Assembly: GCA_030386875.1 (NCBI GenBank)
Contig: CM059557.1
Coordinates: 60,280,514 to 60,344,513, forward strand
Origin: Morinoia aosen
Lineage: Eukaryota > Arthropoda > Malacostraca > Amphipoda > Talitridae
Direction of reading: 5' to 3'
DNA: 64,000 nt
Part shown: piece after piece, positions 29,443 to 42,539 of the stretch
How the letters are laid out: the number at the start of each line of letters is the position of its first letter
Numbering within the stretch: position 1 is the first letter of the stretch
Made by a program: the position numbers and the translations under genes
The notes under the pieces: generated by a model
The model's input: only the letters and a program-made list of their open reading frames with translations
Told to the model about the DNA's origin: nothing
Database searches by the model: none

Positions 29443-30425
29443 GAAGCCGACATGCAAGTTCAAAATAGAAAAGCCATTTCGAAATGGGTGCAGAAATTCC
29501 AGCAGACTTCGTCGTTAAAATGAAAATATCTAGGTTGACCGCCCAACATTTGAGCAGCAGAGACGGCAGCAATAGCGAGACAAGTTACCACATCTTCGCA
29601 TCGTTTAGCGTCAAAGCATGCATTCGCTTCGGATAAATTTGACCGTAGTTTAGGGAGAACTTTAGAAGTGAATAAAAATTTTAGCCCTGGAAAATAATGA
29701 TGCTATAGTGACTTGAAGAACTTGATTGGCATGCAGGATAGGGTGCTTGCTAGAGCATTTTAGCAAATGTTCTACCTGATCGTCTACTCTGTTGTGACGA
29801 AGCCCATTCCCGGTTAGTAGCTGTCGTAAATAAGCAGAACTTGCTATGCTGGGTAGAAGAAATTCTTTGGAAGTTAAGTGAACGATCTCTCTCAACTCAG
29901 CGTATTTACGTTCATACGTTGAATTCGATTATTGTCGAATTAAGCCCTAAAAGGCGTAGTTTTTCTTTTAGAAAGAATTACGCGCAGTGACTCTTGATTC
30001 GGACCGGTATCTTACAGAACTTTTTACAGCCCAGATAATGATTATGATAATGGATCTCTGTGGCTTCAACTAGATGAACCTTCTGTTCATACAGCAAGAG
30101 TTTCTATAGAAGTTCTGAGACAGTGGTTTTTCAGCCGCACCGTCTCATTACAGGGTAGTATTCCTTAGCGAGTTTGTTCAGGAGACCTGTCTTTCTACGA
30201 TTTCTTTATTTTGGGACACGCGACGAACAAAGTCATCCACATGATTGAAGATCTTGAATCATGATTGATCATGATTGAAGATCTGACGTCATTCTTAATG
30301 TCATTGCAGCAATACCACCAGCAATGATTCGCTCAGCATTGCAGAACTTCTTGTCCCTGCTACACGAGTACACCGCTCGGGAGGCGTGCCTTTGAACGAT
30401 ATTATCTTCAAAACCCATGGGAAAA
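29443..30425 (+). pseudogene. Decayed mariner-like (DDE_3) transposase
   Basis: Scattered plus-strand frames give the family's landmarks in order: QNRKAISKWVQKFQQTSS (N-terminal helix-turn-helix) near 29457, VTLDSDRYLTELF near 29989, a decayed LQQDGATAHTAR block read as LQLDEPSVHTARVSIEVLRQ near 30060, a decayed CDFFLWGYLKNKV block near 30190-30240, ALQNFLSLLH near 30335, and LNDIIFKT near 30390, the usual C-terminal signature. Several frameshifts and stops separate them. A middle section (about 29640-29960) does not fit the family and may be inserted or scrambled. Terminal repeats were not found. Confidence 0.75.
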
Positions 30426-30739
30426 ATGAGGGTGTAAAAGAAAAATTGTCACCTATATTGGCTTTCTTTGAGACGGTTAAATTAAATGTTCCCCCTGACG
30501 TGTGTTGCTCTGTCTATTGCTCACTGAAAATGGGTTTATCAGTACGCTGGGCTCTGGATCCCTTTGAAAATGTAAATATCTTTCACTGTTATCTATATGT
30601 TCTACATGGAAGATATAAGTACATCAATTGATGAAAAGTCTGATACTATGAAATGAAATTTCTGCTGCTCTACGGAGGCTTTGAGCAAAAAATTGATAGC
30701 TGCTAACGCATACTTCACGGTAAATGAAGAAATTGAATA

Positions 30740-31200
30740 CACACTCCCAGTTAAAAAATAAGACGTTTCCAAGTAGTTTCTGTGCAGCGGTAGGCAAAAC
30801 TTCTAGCCGTGGTTTATTCGGAAAAACAGCCGTTTTTTGGTATTTGACCATTTTATATGTCAGTAAAAAACCGCTACAAAACGATTGAATTTCCTTTGCA
30901 GCTATTCGTAGATTCTCACCTTTATCGGCTACGTATCGACTTTCCACGGCCCCAATTCGAGCTTCTACGGCTTTTCCATGCTCTGTATCGGCTCTCTGCC
31001 GACCTTACCCGACCTTATACCGGCCTTAACCCGACCTTATACCGGCCTCGCGCGGCATCGTACCGCTCTTGCCCTAGCTTATACCGCTCTCCTGCGTCAT
31101 CATATCGGCCTTGCCTTTCCGAATAAAATCCGGTGGAGGTTTTGCCTACCGCGGCACAGGAACTACTTGAAAACATCTTATATTTTCAACTGAGAGCTAG
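30740..31200. repeat. Foldback element with tandem CTTATACCGGCC-like core
   Basis: The left arm (about 30740-30830) matches the reverse complement of the right arm (about 31115-31200). Shared blocks include CAAGTAGTTYCTGTGC and GCGGTAGGCAAAAC. Between the arms is a GC-rich core with repeated CCGACCTTATACCGGCCTT. No coding or target duplication was recognised. Confidence 0.75.
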
Positions 31201-34200
31201 CTGTGCAGTGTGAAAAATATATAAAAATATGGTACTTATGGTATTGTTTATACATGCAAGACAAATTCATGCCTAAATATTGCATTGATGAATAGCCATT
31301 ATGTTGTTACGAACAAAAGTTATCAAATCATTACAACTACCATGTATTTAAGACCAATGCATGATTTTACTGATTTTACAAAATATGTATTCCCTGCAGT
31401 ATGATGGGGGAACGTGTTTTGAAAATGAACTGAATGTTGACATTTTTTTCGATTGGCGATGGCGCAATCATGTCTTGATACCACTATGAATACTAAGGCT
31501 CCTAAAACACTATTTATTACCGATATTTTATTACAATACTATTCCTCGCCCTATAATAATATCTTGGCTTCATGGGAAGGCACGTACCATCCTTTGCAAG
31601 TCGAACATACAAGTTCACCGTCAGCTGTGTATTACCCCGTGCATCCCTCGTCCTCTGGTACACAGTTAAAACAAAGATATGACAACTGATGATATGAGGT
31701 GAGTTGAGGGGTTACAAAGGCATTGGAGGACTCAACTCCTTTCCTATTTTAGTGGTTCAGCTCATTTTTTGCAACCTCTGTGTTTTGAAAGCTAACATTA
31801 TTCACGTTGCTTTGATCGACTTCGAGACGATTTTTGCTGTGAGAAAGGCGGTCTACCATTAAAGCCTTTACTATTAAAGGTACCTTATCATATACCTTAC
31901 TATAATGAATTTTTCCAGTTTACATTCCGCAACATGAACGAAAAGTTGTTAAGGTTAGGGCTAAATTCCTCCTTTGTTTACGGGAAAATCCATGCAATTT
32001 TATTCACCCTTCGGCTTATCTTCCACTGCCGAACTTTAGAGCAGAGCGAAATCTTGATCACGTCAACACTATCGTCTGTGTTAGTTATATATATATGAAT
32101 ATATACCTGAATATGTATGTGTATGAGTGCGTAACACGTACACCGTGGCATACCAACGCAAAGTAGCAGAGCTTCTTCTCATGCGGCCGCATAAAAATCT
32201 TGATGTTTCTTGGCAAGCTTTCCACAACGAAACTTTCGGGGCCTCCAGAAAGGAACTTGTAGAGTAGCGTGAAACATGTTAATGATGACCAGGATATCCT
32301 GATGTCTTCCCCTGACATCTTTTACCCACAGCCTCGTTTGTGTCTTCTGGTGATGTTGATTACAAGTCCAATATTGCGATATTCAGCTGCTGCTCTCGCT
32401 ACGCCAAAAATTTCTTTTACGAATCTACTTCGGCTTATCCAAAAAGGACTGCTTAGTTAACAAACTTACACTTTTTCACGCTGATGTACCAGGTGCTAGA
32501 GTAATGTATTTATAGTCTGTCAATGATAATTTGATAAAAGTCTAAAATATTTTGTTAAAGATTATCCGTGTTAAACTGACATGCATCAATTAATGTACGT
32601 CCTCCTATTTTCACGCTATTGCCAGCTCTTTTATTGGCAAAATAAGTCTCAAATTTGAACTCAGACATGCCTTTTCTCAATCTTTATGAACAGTTCTCCA
32701 TTGTTTATTCAATAGGAGTTTTGCAACATTTACGCAAATTTTTTAGAATAAGAATATTTTAGGAATTGAATTAATTCATATGAAAAGTCTTGAAAGATTG
32801 AGTGAGTTAGAAAATTCTGAGATTCGATTTCATTGGCTTAATTTCAGAATATTTTCAAGCGACTAAAGAGCTATGAGCAAAATATTTTGGCCGGAAAATA
32901 TTTTGCCGAAGAATTGACTTATAGAACATTTGTTCAAAACGCATGGTGACAGTATGGTTCGTGATTATCAGTTTGATTCGATTTAGTCGGGATGAATGAA
33001 GCATGAAGTTTAGATCTTCATCGACAAGTAATTGATAGAAACGTTTCAAATCTTACTTAATTCTTGATAGATAAGGAATTAACATAGTAAATTTTTATTG
33101 AAAAAATCAAGAAAAGCAAATCAATTAAAAATGAAAATGAACACCCTCTCCTCACATGACTAATGATACACAAAGTTTATTTCAGTGTACTAATTTTGAC
33201 TTTTCAACCAATTTTCAATCGGATTTAATTCTTTCGACTGACGGGACTGTCTCAGTAAAAAACTCATTATCAGTAAACTACTCCGACTATTATGACTCCA
33301 TCAAAGAGTTTTGATATATCACTCTGATTTGTGCGAAATTTTCGCCGGATATAACGTCACACTATGATAGAAATTGATCGATGTTTCACCTCTCTTAGAG
33401 GCCACGCAAATTAACTTTTAATTTTTCAGGGCAACCCTAAATGCAAATTCCCATCTTAGTTGGGATGCTGATCAAAAAGTACTGGAAACTCTAAAGTGGG
33501 ACAGTTGTACGGAAAGCCAAGCTTGAGGTAAATATGCGAGTATTTAGTACAGCACCACTCAAATGATAATTGATCGTCTGCGACAGTATTATCGTACTAC
33601 TATGATCACGTAGTGTTTGAAGGGAGAGTAGAGAAACTTTTAAAAAGAAGCGAAACATTTAGCAAGTACAGAATCATTTTTAGACAAATTTACGCCTTAC
33701 TTCAAAAGACGTCACGTACTTTAAAGCAAGTTATGATGATAGCGAACTTCCCAGAACATTTGAAATCTCATAACCTTTGAAAGTTTTAGCTACACGTCAT
33801 GGACAAATTAAAAGAATCTACTTATGCTGTGGTTTCTGTTCGTACAAATGATCACTCGCTGATGGCCATGGTGAATCTGCGATGCTTTTACGCATTGCTC
33901 TAAATCAGAATCTAACACGAATTTCATAGTCGAAAAAAATTATTAATTTACTTTCATGGATAAAATATGCTTTCTTGTTATTCAATTTGATGACACGTGT
34001 CTCCTCTATCGTGATACTGGACCGTATCTGAGATAAGTTTGAAAGTGAGTGAAGAACAGCAACTTGCTGTGCGGAACAAAACCTGAGCAAAATTTTATAG
34101 TTTGTTCGCAACGTTTTTACGCACAAGCGTCGAGGCACATCGCGAAGTACATCAGAAACTCGATTTTCCTCGTTCCCGACTTGGTGGGAGACTCCAAAAA

Positions 34201-36950
34201 AAATTATGAATATTTTGTGCGCTCTCGGGGCTACGGTTTTTGCTCGTTAAGTCTTCACAATGTGTTCTATTTATTTTTTCTGAATAGTGAATCTCATTAT
34301 TTTCACCCGGAGGCTGAAGTAAAGATATCACGCCTACTCAGCTCAGAGGAGCTCAACGAAATCAAATGAAAAACATTTTTCAAAATTATTTAATTAGTCA
34401 AAATCCCTTTCATAATTTTACCTTTCCTGATAAACAGGCTGTGAACGAAGTTTTTATGTTAAAAGATTTTTAAAGTACATACTATTTCAGTATAAAACAT
34501 TTATCTTAAAACTTTATGAGTTATTATTTTTTAGCATCCCCTATGCTAGGCAGAATCACAAGCTGGAAAGTGTCTCGCACTCGAAAAGTTTTCGTCCATG
34601 CCATTTCAAGAGAGCACTTCAGCGGTTAGGTGGTAAGCCGCGGAATAGAATCCCAAACAGGACAATCTCCCGAGACCGGATCAGAAAATTAGGGTGTCCA
34701 CTTTTGATTGCTCTTAAATTTTGTTGTATATAAATGGTCTTGAAAGCGTTCCAGTTCAATTCGTGTTAAAATACGAAAATAATCACTTATCATCTTTACT
34801 ACAAGAACACTCAATTGTTAAAATACTAAATCTGTAAATCTCTAAAGGCAACGGTTCAAACGTTTTAAAGGTCTTGACGCCTTTGTTGAGTCCCATTTGA
34901 CTCGTGAAATGGTGCGGTGTCTTGTCAGAAGGTACACGGATTGTCGTAAAAATGTTTTTTTTCTTCCTTTTTTACGGGCTGAAGAATTTTTTCAATGATT
35001 AGATTTCTGCTCACTTCTGCACCTTAAGCAAAATTACATTTAGATTTCCGTGTTTCGAAAAGAGAAACACAGAAAGATGACCGAGTCGGTTTTTTAACAT
35101 ATAAAAAATGTCCTTTAGAAATTCAAAATGTCCGCCAGGTATTTTCTGAACATCCCGTCATCCCGTCACAAGACCTACACTAACACTGAGTGAATGATTT
35201 TATCTGAAAACATGATGTCTTGTGTAAGAGTACTCTCATAAAACTGTTCGAAAAGTTTTTTTTGTACGTTTTTTAGATGCTGACGCTTTTCCGTGCTGGA
35301 TGGTGACATGTTCAGGCATTTTGAATAGTTTTTCTCTGATATGTTTTACTCATATTTATTATTCCGGTTAACTTCCGCTTTGACTTTTCCGGGTTTCGTT
35401 TGACTCTTGTTTTGGCGGCTGTGATGATCATCGGGTACGAGAAGATCGAGAACGAACACTTCGAAAACGATCTACGTTACTTCCAAGTTCATCAAATCTA
35501 TGCAAAGTGCAATAAATTTAAATTTTGATGACCTTTGTAATTTCACAATCTTTGAATACTTTTTACCTTCGCGGTACATTCAAGCAGAAAGTCCAAATTT
35601 GTCACACAAACTGAACATAGAATATTACAACTCGCATGAAAAACTCAAACTATTAAACACTAGTCTTTTCAATATTTGTGAATTTCGCTCGAAATTATTA
35701 CGTTGAATAATCATGGTAGGCTTAGGTTTCAAATAACAGAAATGTAAAACGCACTTTATTGCTCGAATACAGGTCCATTCTTTCCAAAAAGTGTGATAAA
35801 TATTATTACTAGATAATATTTTACATCATTCGGTGAAATACATTTCACCGGAGTGAAATAATTGAACTGCTTGCATTCATACGGGTACGTAAATGAGTAT
35901 GTCACCTAATGGTACTCATTTATGTCAAAATTTTGTCCAAGGGCTACGGTGATCCGAGCAGTATTTCGATTTACGGGCAAAAATTAGCTTAAGAACATTT
36001 TCGTGAGAACTTCACCAAGGTGTCCAAAGAAGTTTTTGGTTACTCCAAGAAAACGTTCCAAAACTTCGAACCGGCATAGCAAAATCACTCTCTCTTTCAT
36101 ACCATTAACTTTCTAGACGATTTTAATTAGGCAATACCTCAACAGGTAGCTAAATTGTAGATAGAGCTTCGCAAAATAGCGAACGTACGTTTGAGCTTTG
36201 AAGAGTGGAAACGGATTATTCAGTGGTTCTGGAAGTTTGAAAATATTGCTGCAGCTCATGTATAATGAGGAAGTGTATATGCGTCAAGTGATGCACTCAA
36301 AAATATTATTGGACGCCTTGTTATAAAGTTTGGAATCATTTGTGATTCGTACTCATATATGTCGCGACGCTAAAGACTACCAATTTAAATATTTAATCTA
36401 ACCTTTGGAACATCTAGTCATTCTAGTGAGACAAAAGAGACCAAATTATGCTACATACTACATCGACAGAGTCAACAATATCAAGCAAAATTTTATCGCT
36501 TGCGACGTGCAGCTCCATCACTACTACCTGCGTCTCATCTCAACGAGAGCAATAGCGCGACACCTCCTCAAAAGCTCAGAACGGTTCATCATCGACAAGG
36601 ACTCCAACACCGACCTCATCATTAGTGCGCGATCAAATTGTGAATGTAATTAAGCCATCAGATGTAACCTGAAAATTCATTTTTTCCTGATAGTAATAAT
36701 AAACAATCCTCTTTAGGCATTTCACATGCTGTAAATGATTCTTATAGTCAATAAGTTACCTTGACTAATAACCGTTCTTTAACTGACACTGGCAGTAAAA
36801 CACATCAGGGCGTAAGTTGCAAAAATAAAGCAAAATTTTGAGTGCAAAGAAATACAAACCAAACTGCTACTTCTTTTAATGGGTGCTTGCACCCGCTGTA
36901 AATTACAAGCTCCTAAACAATTCACGACATTAACGATCTTTCTCTAACGT
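31201..36950. other. No gene recognised
   Basis: Long AT-rich stretch. A TA/TGTATG microsatellite-like tract lies near 32085-32125. Several short frames exist (for example 34049-34369 and 36405-36653, the latter C-rich and less AT-biased), but none matches a family I know. A minus-strand stretch near 35130 reads VQKIPGGHFEFL, faintly like the C-terminus of some mariner transposases; this is too weak to call. Confidence 0.4.
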
Positions 36951-36959
36951 CAGCCTTTT

Positions 36960-38060
36960 CAATAAAACATTGAGGCAACGAGTGCTTCCGAGCCCGTCGT
37001 CGATTCTTTCTACTGGCACAAACATTGCAATCATAACCGAACAAATTTTTGCTTTAAATTCTCATATAAGTTCTCACGCCCTTACGCCTGGGGTTCGAGG
37101 CTGTATTTCCCCTAACAACGACTCAAATTGTCAAAAACCTTACGATACTCAACTGCTAGGTGGTATTATCCAAAAAAGAAAGGACATCGATAGCTCGAGT
37201 TGCATTCAAACGGTTTCCTTTGGGCGTCGTGATTACCTTCTTAAAAGTATTAATTGAACGCGTAAATTTAAAAATTACATCACCTGTTTTCAAGGTCTCT
37301 GCTTCTCATACTCAGGCCTAAGTCAAATCGAAGAACTTATTGCAAGGAAGTGTGCACTTTCTAGTATCTGCATTGATTATGCTTGCAGCGCCCAGTAATT
37401 CTACAAAACGTTGAATATATGTAAAAACTTGGGTTTGAACCTGATTCAACTTCAAACTTACGCTGAAACTAATATTAGTGACGCACTCAATAACTTCAGA
37501 TGGTTTCGCACCCACGGCAAAAATTTTCCTTTCTTGAACAAGTCGCAATGAAATCTGTACTGCGTATTACCGTACCAGATGAACCTCATTTCAACCAATG
37601 CCATAAAACAAGTAGAATTATGAATCACTCCAGTGAAATGAAAAGTCCACGGAACGTAACCTTAAAGGGCAATCTGTTAACGCACTTTAATGCACATGTC
37701 AGCCCAAACCCTTTTAAATCGAGAGCGTCATCAAGCAGAGCTTTCAACAACTCACCCACACACAGCTCAATGTCGATTTTGGACCGTTATAATGTAAGTT
37801 CGAGCAATAAATTTTCGCTGCTTTCAACGGACACAAATAATGATTGTGATATGCCTTCCTTCTCAATCAATCATAGACATTCCGATACTTACGCAGGGAC
37901 CGGGAAATTCACAGAAAACCTAGTTTTGCCTCTCAGGCTCAATCATTATATTGTAAAAACCAACCAGATAACGGTATTCAAAATTATTCCAACCCAAAAA
38001 CAAATAATTAGAAAAAATGTCCTGCTTGTGATCACTTGCACAATCACGTGATCAGTTATG
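36960..38060 (+). other. Coding-like tract of unknown identity
   Basis: Two plus-strand frames (36970-37257 and 37500-38051, the second 183 codons) are richer in C and A than their surroundings, as LINE sense strands often are. The second is Ser/Asn-rich and polar with the segment SSNKFSLLSTDTNND, reminiscent of linker regions in LINE ORF1 proteins, followed by a short hydrophobic C-terminus. No zinc knuckles or enzyme motifs were seen. It may be a decayed ORF1, or a chance frame. Confidence 0.25.
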
Positions 38061-39064
38061 CAATGGAAAACGATTCCCGAACAAATGGCTAGCTTACGCA
38101 AAGTCACAGTTATACGACCAAACTCAAAACAAAAAAGCTTTGAACCCAATTTGCACAGGCGTTGCAGGCACACTGGGTGACTTGAAAAAACGACCATTTT
38201 ATTAATATACAGTCCATCCTCATTCCTCACCTTAGCTGACGGACACTGTCTACTTCACGCAGTAACAACAGAGCTCACATTACAATAAATATCACAATGG
38301 AACTATCTATCTTGAAAAAAACCATCAAGACGGAGAGCATTAGATGCAAAGACCCACTTGCAAAATTCGTTGACTACTACCAATCGTACTACTAATAAAA
38401 AAAACACAACGAGAAAAACTTCTGTCATGCTGTTGGGGACCTCATATCTCAAATAATGACTAACATGATGAAAATACCAATTCACATATTCGATGAAGGA
38501 GAAAATGGTTTTTGGAAAACAAGAATTTCCTCAACATCAAATGTTTTGATATATTGTCCTGCGAACATTCATCGGAAACATAACCAATACACGGCGCTGG
38601 GCGGCGTTACTTTGAAATGTAGCGGGTGTAACCGCTACCGCTACACGCTCTTATTGTGGAGGGCGCTACCGCTACCGCTAAACGCTCTAAGTGTAGCGGC
38701 ACTACCCCCTACAGCAAAATGTAGAGCGGCGATACTACGGCAAAAATTATTGAAAACTCTAATTATTCATTGTTCTGCTAATACCATTAACTCATAAACA
38801 ATTCTTGATATTGAGGTATTTTGGAAACATATCAATGCAAATTTATTGTAATTAACCAATCTTAACTAGTACGGGTTAAATATGTGTTACAGTTGGTTTT
38901 ATTAGCTTTATATTTCATCATCCCTACATGGATGTCTACTTCAATTAATCGGAAAATTTATCAACATATAGAAATACAAAATCGGTGACTTAACTAGTTT
39001 CATTTCAACTTCAAGTTAGACGGCATGTGAGATATCATTGTGGTAGCATTTAAACTATACGGAA

Positions 39065-39605
39065 TAGTATTTCCATTCAATTAATAAACTTTTCCTTTGA
39101 GAAATACCAGCATTTCAAACTGGTCGGCTGACACGCCTGTGCGCTTTGATTTCAGGACTTCCTTCTCCAAGGAAAACATCATCTCCACAGCAGCACTGGA
39201 AGGGATTGGCGTGTTGTAGAGTGCAAAAAACTCAAGGAACGGTTTACAAGGAAAGGATTCAGGAGCAAGATAAGCGGTGCTCAACGGACCTTCCAAATGT
39301 TTACTAATCGTTCTCCTTCATTGATGTGACGGTGTTTCGGTATTTTGTGTAGTTCATTGAAGAATTAGTTAGTCGTGTCCTCTTCCTCGCAGCTGCTGCT
39401 GGTAATTTGTGTGAGGCTGTTTGCAAGTTTTGCATTGGCGATAGAGATCATTTGTGGTCTGACGTCTCTCGGATTACATTCAGAATTAGTTAGTCGTGTC
39501 CTCTTCCTCGCAGCTGCTGCTGGTAATTTGTGTGAGGCTGTTTGCAAGTTTTGCATTGGCGATAGAGATCATTTGTGGTCTGACGTCTCTCGGATTACAT
39601 TCATA
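39065..39605 (-). pseudogene. hAT transposase C-terminal fragment
   Basis: The minus-strand frame 39296-39081 reads FLEFFALYNTPIPSSAAVE, MMFSLEKEVLKSKR and SADQFEMLVFLKG, the hAT dimerisation domain. Upstream (39605-39300) a second frame reads SLTQITSSSCEEEDTTN then FFNELHKIPKH, the usual acidic linker before this domain; a frame change separates the two. The catalytic core is missing. In the intact protein this domain mediates oligomerisation. Confidence 0.85.
39362..39603 (+). repeat. Perfect 121-bp tandem duplication
   Basis: 39362-39482 and 39483-39603 appear identical base for base. The unit lies in the linker-encoding part of the hAT transposase. 121 is not a multiple of 3, so the duplication itself shifts the frame. 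Confidence 0.95.
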
Positions 39606-39790
39606 AATTTATAAAGTGGATGGAACGCTGAACAAACTATACGATTATACATTGGGAACAAGTTAACAGTATTGGACCCAAATCTTTCGTAAAGTTTAAT
39701 TTCACAACCTAAATGACTATACTTCAAATGTAGCGGAAGCGCTGTAGCAGCAAAACATCGTATCGCTATTTAAATATGCAGCGGTGCCCT

Positions 39791-41040
39791 CATAAAAATT
39801 CTTAATTAAAATCATGACTCTTTCACCTCCACTTTGTGACTGAATAACAATGATCAAATTGAATTTTCACCTCACACCGATATTACAACCAATGAACTAA
39901 GCAACATTACACGAGAGATTAATACCAAATTCTCCGCTAGACCACGCAAATGCAATACCTCATGTAAACATTTACCTAAACACATAAATAATATCAAAAT
40001 ACAACATGTATATGCATGAAATCTCAATGATAAAATGGATGATGTAAGGGTAATGATGATTACCAGCCGCATCGGCATTTTATGAGTGTCTGAAACATAG
40101 TTCGACTCACGAGTCGAAAGTTCATGTTTCAATATCACCGGGAAGACATTGTAGGCTACATTGTATCGTTATGACGGAATCAAGAATAAAAGAGATATCA
40201 GTTCATGCATGTTCATTTGAGATGTCTATACGACATCCCCATTTCCAATAAGAGATGAGTGTGAAGACATAGAAATAGCTTGGCCCATGTTTAAGTGAAC
40301 AAACACAAGTCGTTCATTTATTGGCTGTCGTCAGAGACATCCATCAGCAGCGCTATGTCTTAAATTCAAGAAAGAAAAGAAAAATAGTTTATTTCCAATA
40401 AAGATGATACAAAAACCATCATTGGCCATAAAGATCTTTAGTTTGTATAAGCACATGGGTATCGTAATACTCTTGTCAGTAGGCGAAACAAATGATTGAG
40501 AAAAGAGCATGGAAAAATGGTCTCCCTTAGTTCCCTTTGTTGCGTAGTCTAGGTTTGATTATGCACGTAAATTCCAGTTGAAAAAGAAACATACTACCAG
40601 CGACGATGCATTGTTGAAAACACTCTCATTAGCGCGCACTTACGTTGAAATACGAGCGTAGGGACTTGCGATATCAGGAATTTTGATATCAGAAAAGTAA
40701 AACTTGTGCATTTAAACAATTTTGCGTCTAAGACTATGAGATCGATATACGAAACTATTTTTTCAATCCTGCCTATTAACCAGTCAACCAATAAACGAGT
40801 TCAGAGAGAATAAAATATTTTATCTCAGCACAAATTTAGGATATTTTGTACGCTAATAATACTGGCAAAACAGAGTTCACCGGAGTCAGAAATATGATAA
40901 GAATCTTTGTACAAAGCTAACCAAAACATTTACAACATGATTGGAGCAATACGTGAAACTAATTACCTAAATAGTGTTGTCATAATATTCTCGCGAGCAT
41001 AAGAAACGGCAAATCAAAACAAAAAGCTAACAAGAACATT
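39791..41040. other. No gene seen; one short dispersed repeat
   Basis: AT-rich. About 85 bases at 40370-40455 are related to 45470-45595 (see those entries). Otherwise nothing was recognised. Confidence 0.45.
40370..40455 (-). repeat. Short dispersed repeat, copy 1
   Basis: It shares GTTTATTTC, GATGATRCAAAAA, TCATTGG and GATCTTTAG in order with 45470-45595. Read on the minus strand it ends in a T-rich then AATAAAC-like segment, as the 3' end of a SINE or LINE would, but the source family was not identified. Confidence 0.55.
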
Positions 41041-42240
41041 TTAGGATGTGAGGAATTTCCTCACAGTTTCTAGTGGCGACCCGCCAGTAACATTGCGGGG
41101 CAACCCTTTGTTGTGTCTGTGCTTTTTTTGTATGTTTAGGTAGGGTTTAGCCGAAGGATGGAGAGCAGTCATCTCCAGGCCAGCCTTTAATTTGGACCAA
41201 CCTCGTCCACCTTTTGATTTTCTTCAGTCACAGTGTCGAACTCATTTACGTTTCTTAAGTTAGAAGTGTGCGCAGCAATTCGCGTCCAACATGCTTGCCG
41301 TTTTCTGCCAAGATCAGCTTAACTCTAACTGTGCTGAAGATCTGCAACTACGAGTCCATCTTCTCGCAGTCTCCTCACCGTAAGTAACTCTTCTCATCTT
41401 ACCTTACTCTGCACTTTTCTTTAATGCTTAATGTGACTGTGTGTGCTTGTGTGTGTATAATTGTGTGCGTGCCTATATTTCTAAACCCTTGGCTGTTGCC
41501 TAAATTACTTTACCTTGGCTGTTACCTTAAATTATCTTACCTTGGTTGTTGCCTTAATTTACCTTACCTTGGCTGTTGCTTTAATTTACCTTACCTTGGC
41601 TGTTGCCTTAATTTACCTTACCTTGGCTGTTGCCTTAATTTTCCTTACCTGAGATTTGCTCATCAAGCAAGAGAGTGTACACTCTTTCTCGAGCAATTCT
41701 TCCTTTTTTCTTGTTTCTGCTTTCTGAAGCCTCAACTCTTTTCTCATTCTGAGTCTACGTCTGAAAGTCGCCGCCCAATGGACCAAATTAAGTTCAGGTA
41801 CGGGGATGCTTCTCTGTGATCTATTCTGAGTATAACCTGATAAATTCTTTCTTTATATTTCTTTATTTTCTGGCTGTATGCTAACCAATGCCCTTGTCTT
41901 TCTTTACAGTATAATTCTCGCTGCAATGGCTACCTTGGACCAGTTCATGCTACTTCTTTAGCTTTCACTCAGTCCTTAACTCTGAGGTAAACCCTTCCTT
42001 ACTGAATTCCTTTAATAAAACTTGAGTGATATTAAAACTATGCTGAATAGTCACAAGTTTTCCTTTATTGCCTCTAATTTCATTTGCTTATCTAGATTGG
42101 CGGTTATCGGCCTTAGCGGGGCGCGCATGCCGCTGCGTTATTCTTTGCCCCGACGTTCGCCAATCGAATTCTCAACCTTTAACCTTGTTCCTGCATCAGT
42201 TCTTCGCTGAAGTTAACGGAAATGCTTTTTAGAACGCTTA
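41040..42240 (+). other. Possible LTR-element leader with splice-like signals
   Basis: TGGCGACCCGCC near 41072 resembles a tRNA-complementary primer-binding site and follows a CACAGTTTCTAG segment that could close an LTR. Downstream, short exon-like blocks end in consensus donors (ACCGTAAGT near 41380, CAGGTACGG near 41797), with an acceptor (TTTCTTTACAG near 41909). A 27-bp tandem repeat lies between them. No second LTR or gag/pol gene was found, so an ordinary host 5' region remains possible. Confidence 0.3.
41490..41655 (+). repeat. 27-bp tandem repeat, about 6 units
   Basis: The unit contains CTTACCTTGGCTGTTGCCTT. Units differ by one to three bases, with the earliest most divergent. The frame across it reads YLGCCLNLP repeats because the period is 27; this is not taken as coding. 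Confidence 0.95.
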
Positions 42241-42539
42241 TTTTTCATTTAATAATTGGGAAACCTGTTCTTTGCTGTGCCTGGAGGTACTCTTAACAGC
42301 CTTAATTTAACAAACAATAACTTGTCAACCAAACTGTAGGGCTTTACGCCTGCTATTGTTACTTCGTTGAGTTTGGGCTCCTGTTGGAGCCTTGCGCCTC
42401 GCTTTGCGCCTTGCTCCATGCTTGATCTTATAAATTTATTGGTATTATTCCTTTTTGTTTGACCCTCCAGCAAGAGTTGTGTGAAGAAAATCTCCACAAG
42501 GACGGGAAAAAGAAAAGAAAACACTAATTTCCTATAAGG

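Larger units (their letters stand above)
38590..39790 (-). mobile_element. hAT transposon remnant
   Basis: The left end starts ACGGCGCTGGGCGGCGTTAC and then has many subterminal copies of GTAGCGG and CGCTACC, the terminal style of many hAT elements. A transposase C-terminus lies inside on the minus strand. Related GTAGCGG sequence near 39722-39790 suggests the right end is close, but a matching terminal repeat and 8-bp duplication were not found. Confidence 0.65.

Noticed and set aside
33230-33270. GGGACTGTCTCAGTAAAAAA as a TTAA-family end
   Set aside because: It resembles the 49507 end, but there is no TTAA next to it and no partner end.
37500-38051. 183-codon frame as a host gene exon
   Set aside because: No homologue or flanking splice support; kept only as a low-confidence coding-like tract.
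41424-41819. 131-codon frame with YLGCCLNLP repeats, resembling a membrane or cysteine-rich protein
   Set aside because: The repeat part is a 27-bp tandem array, and splice-like signals cut through the frame.
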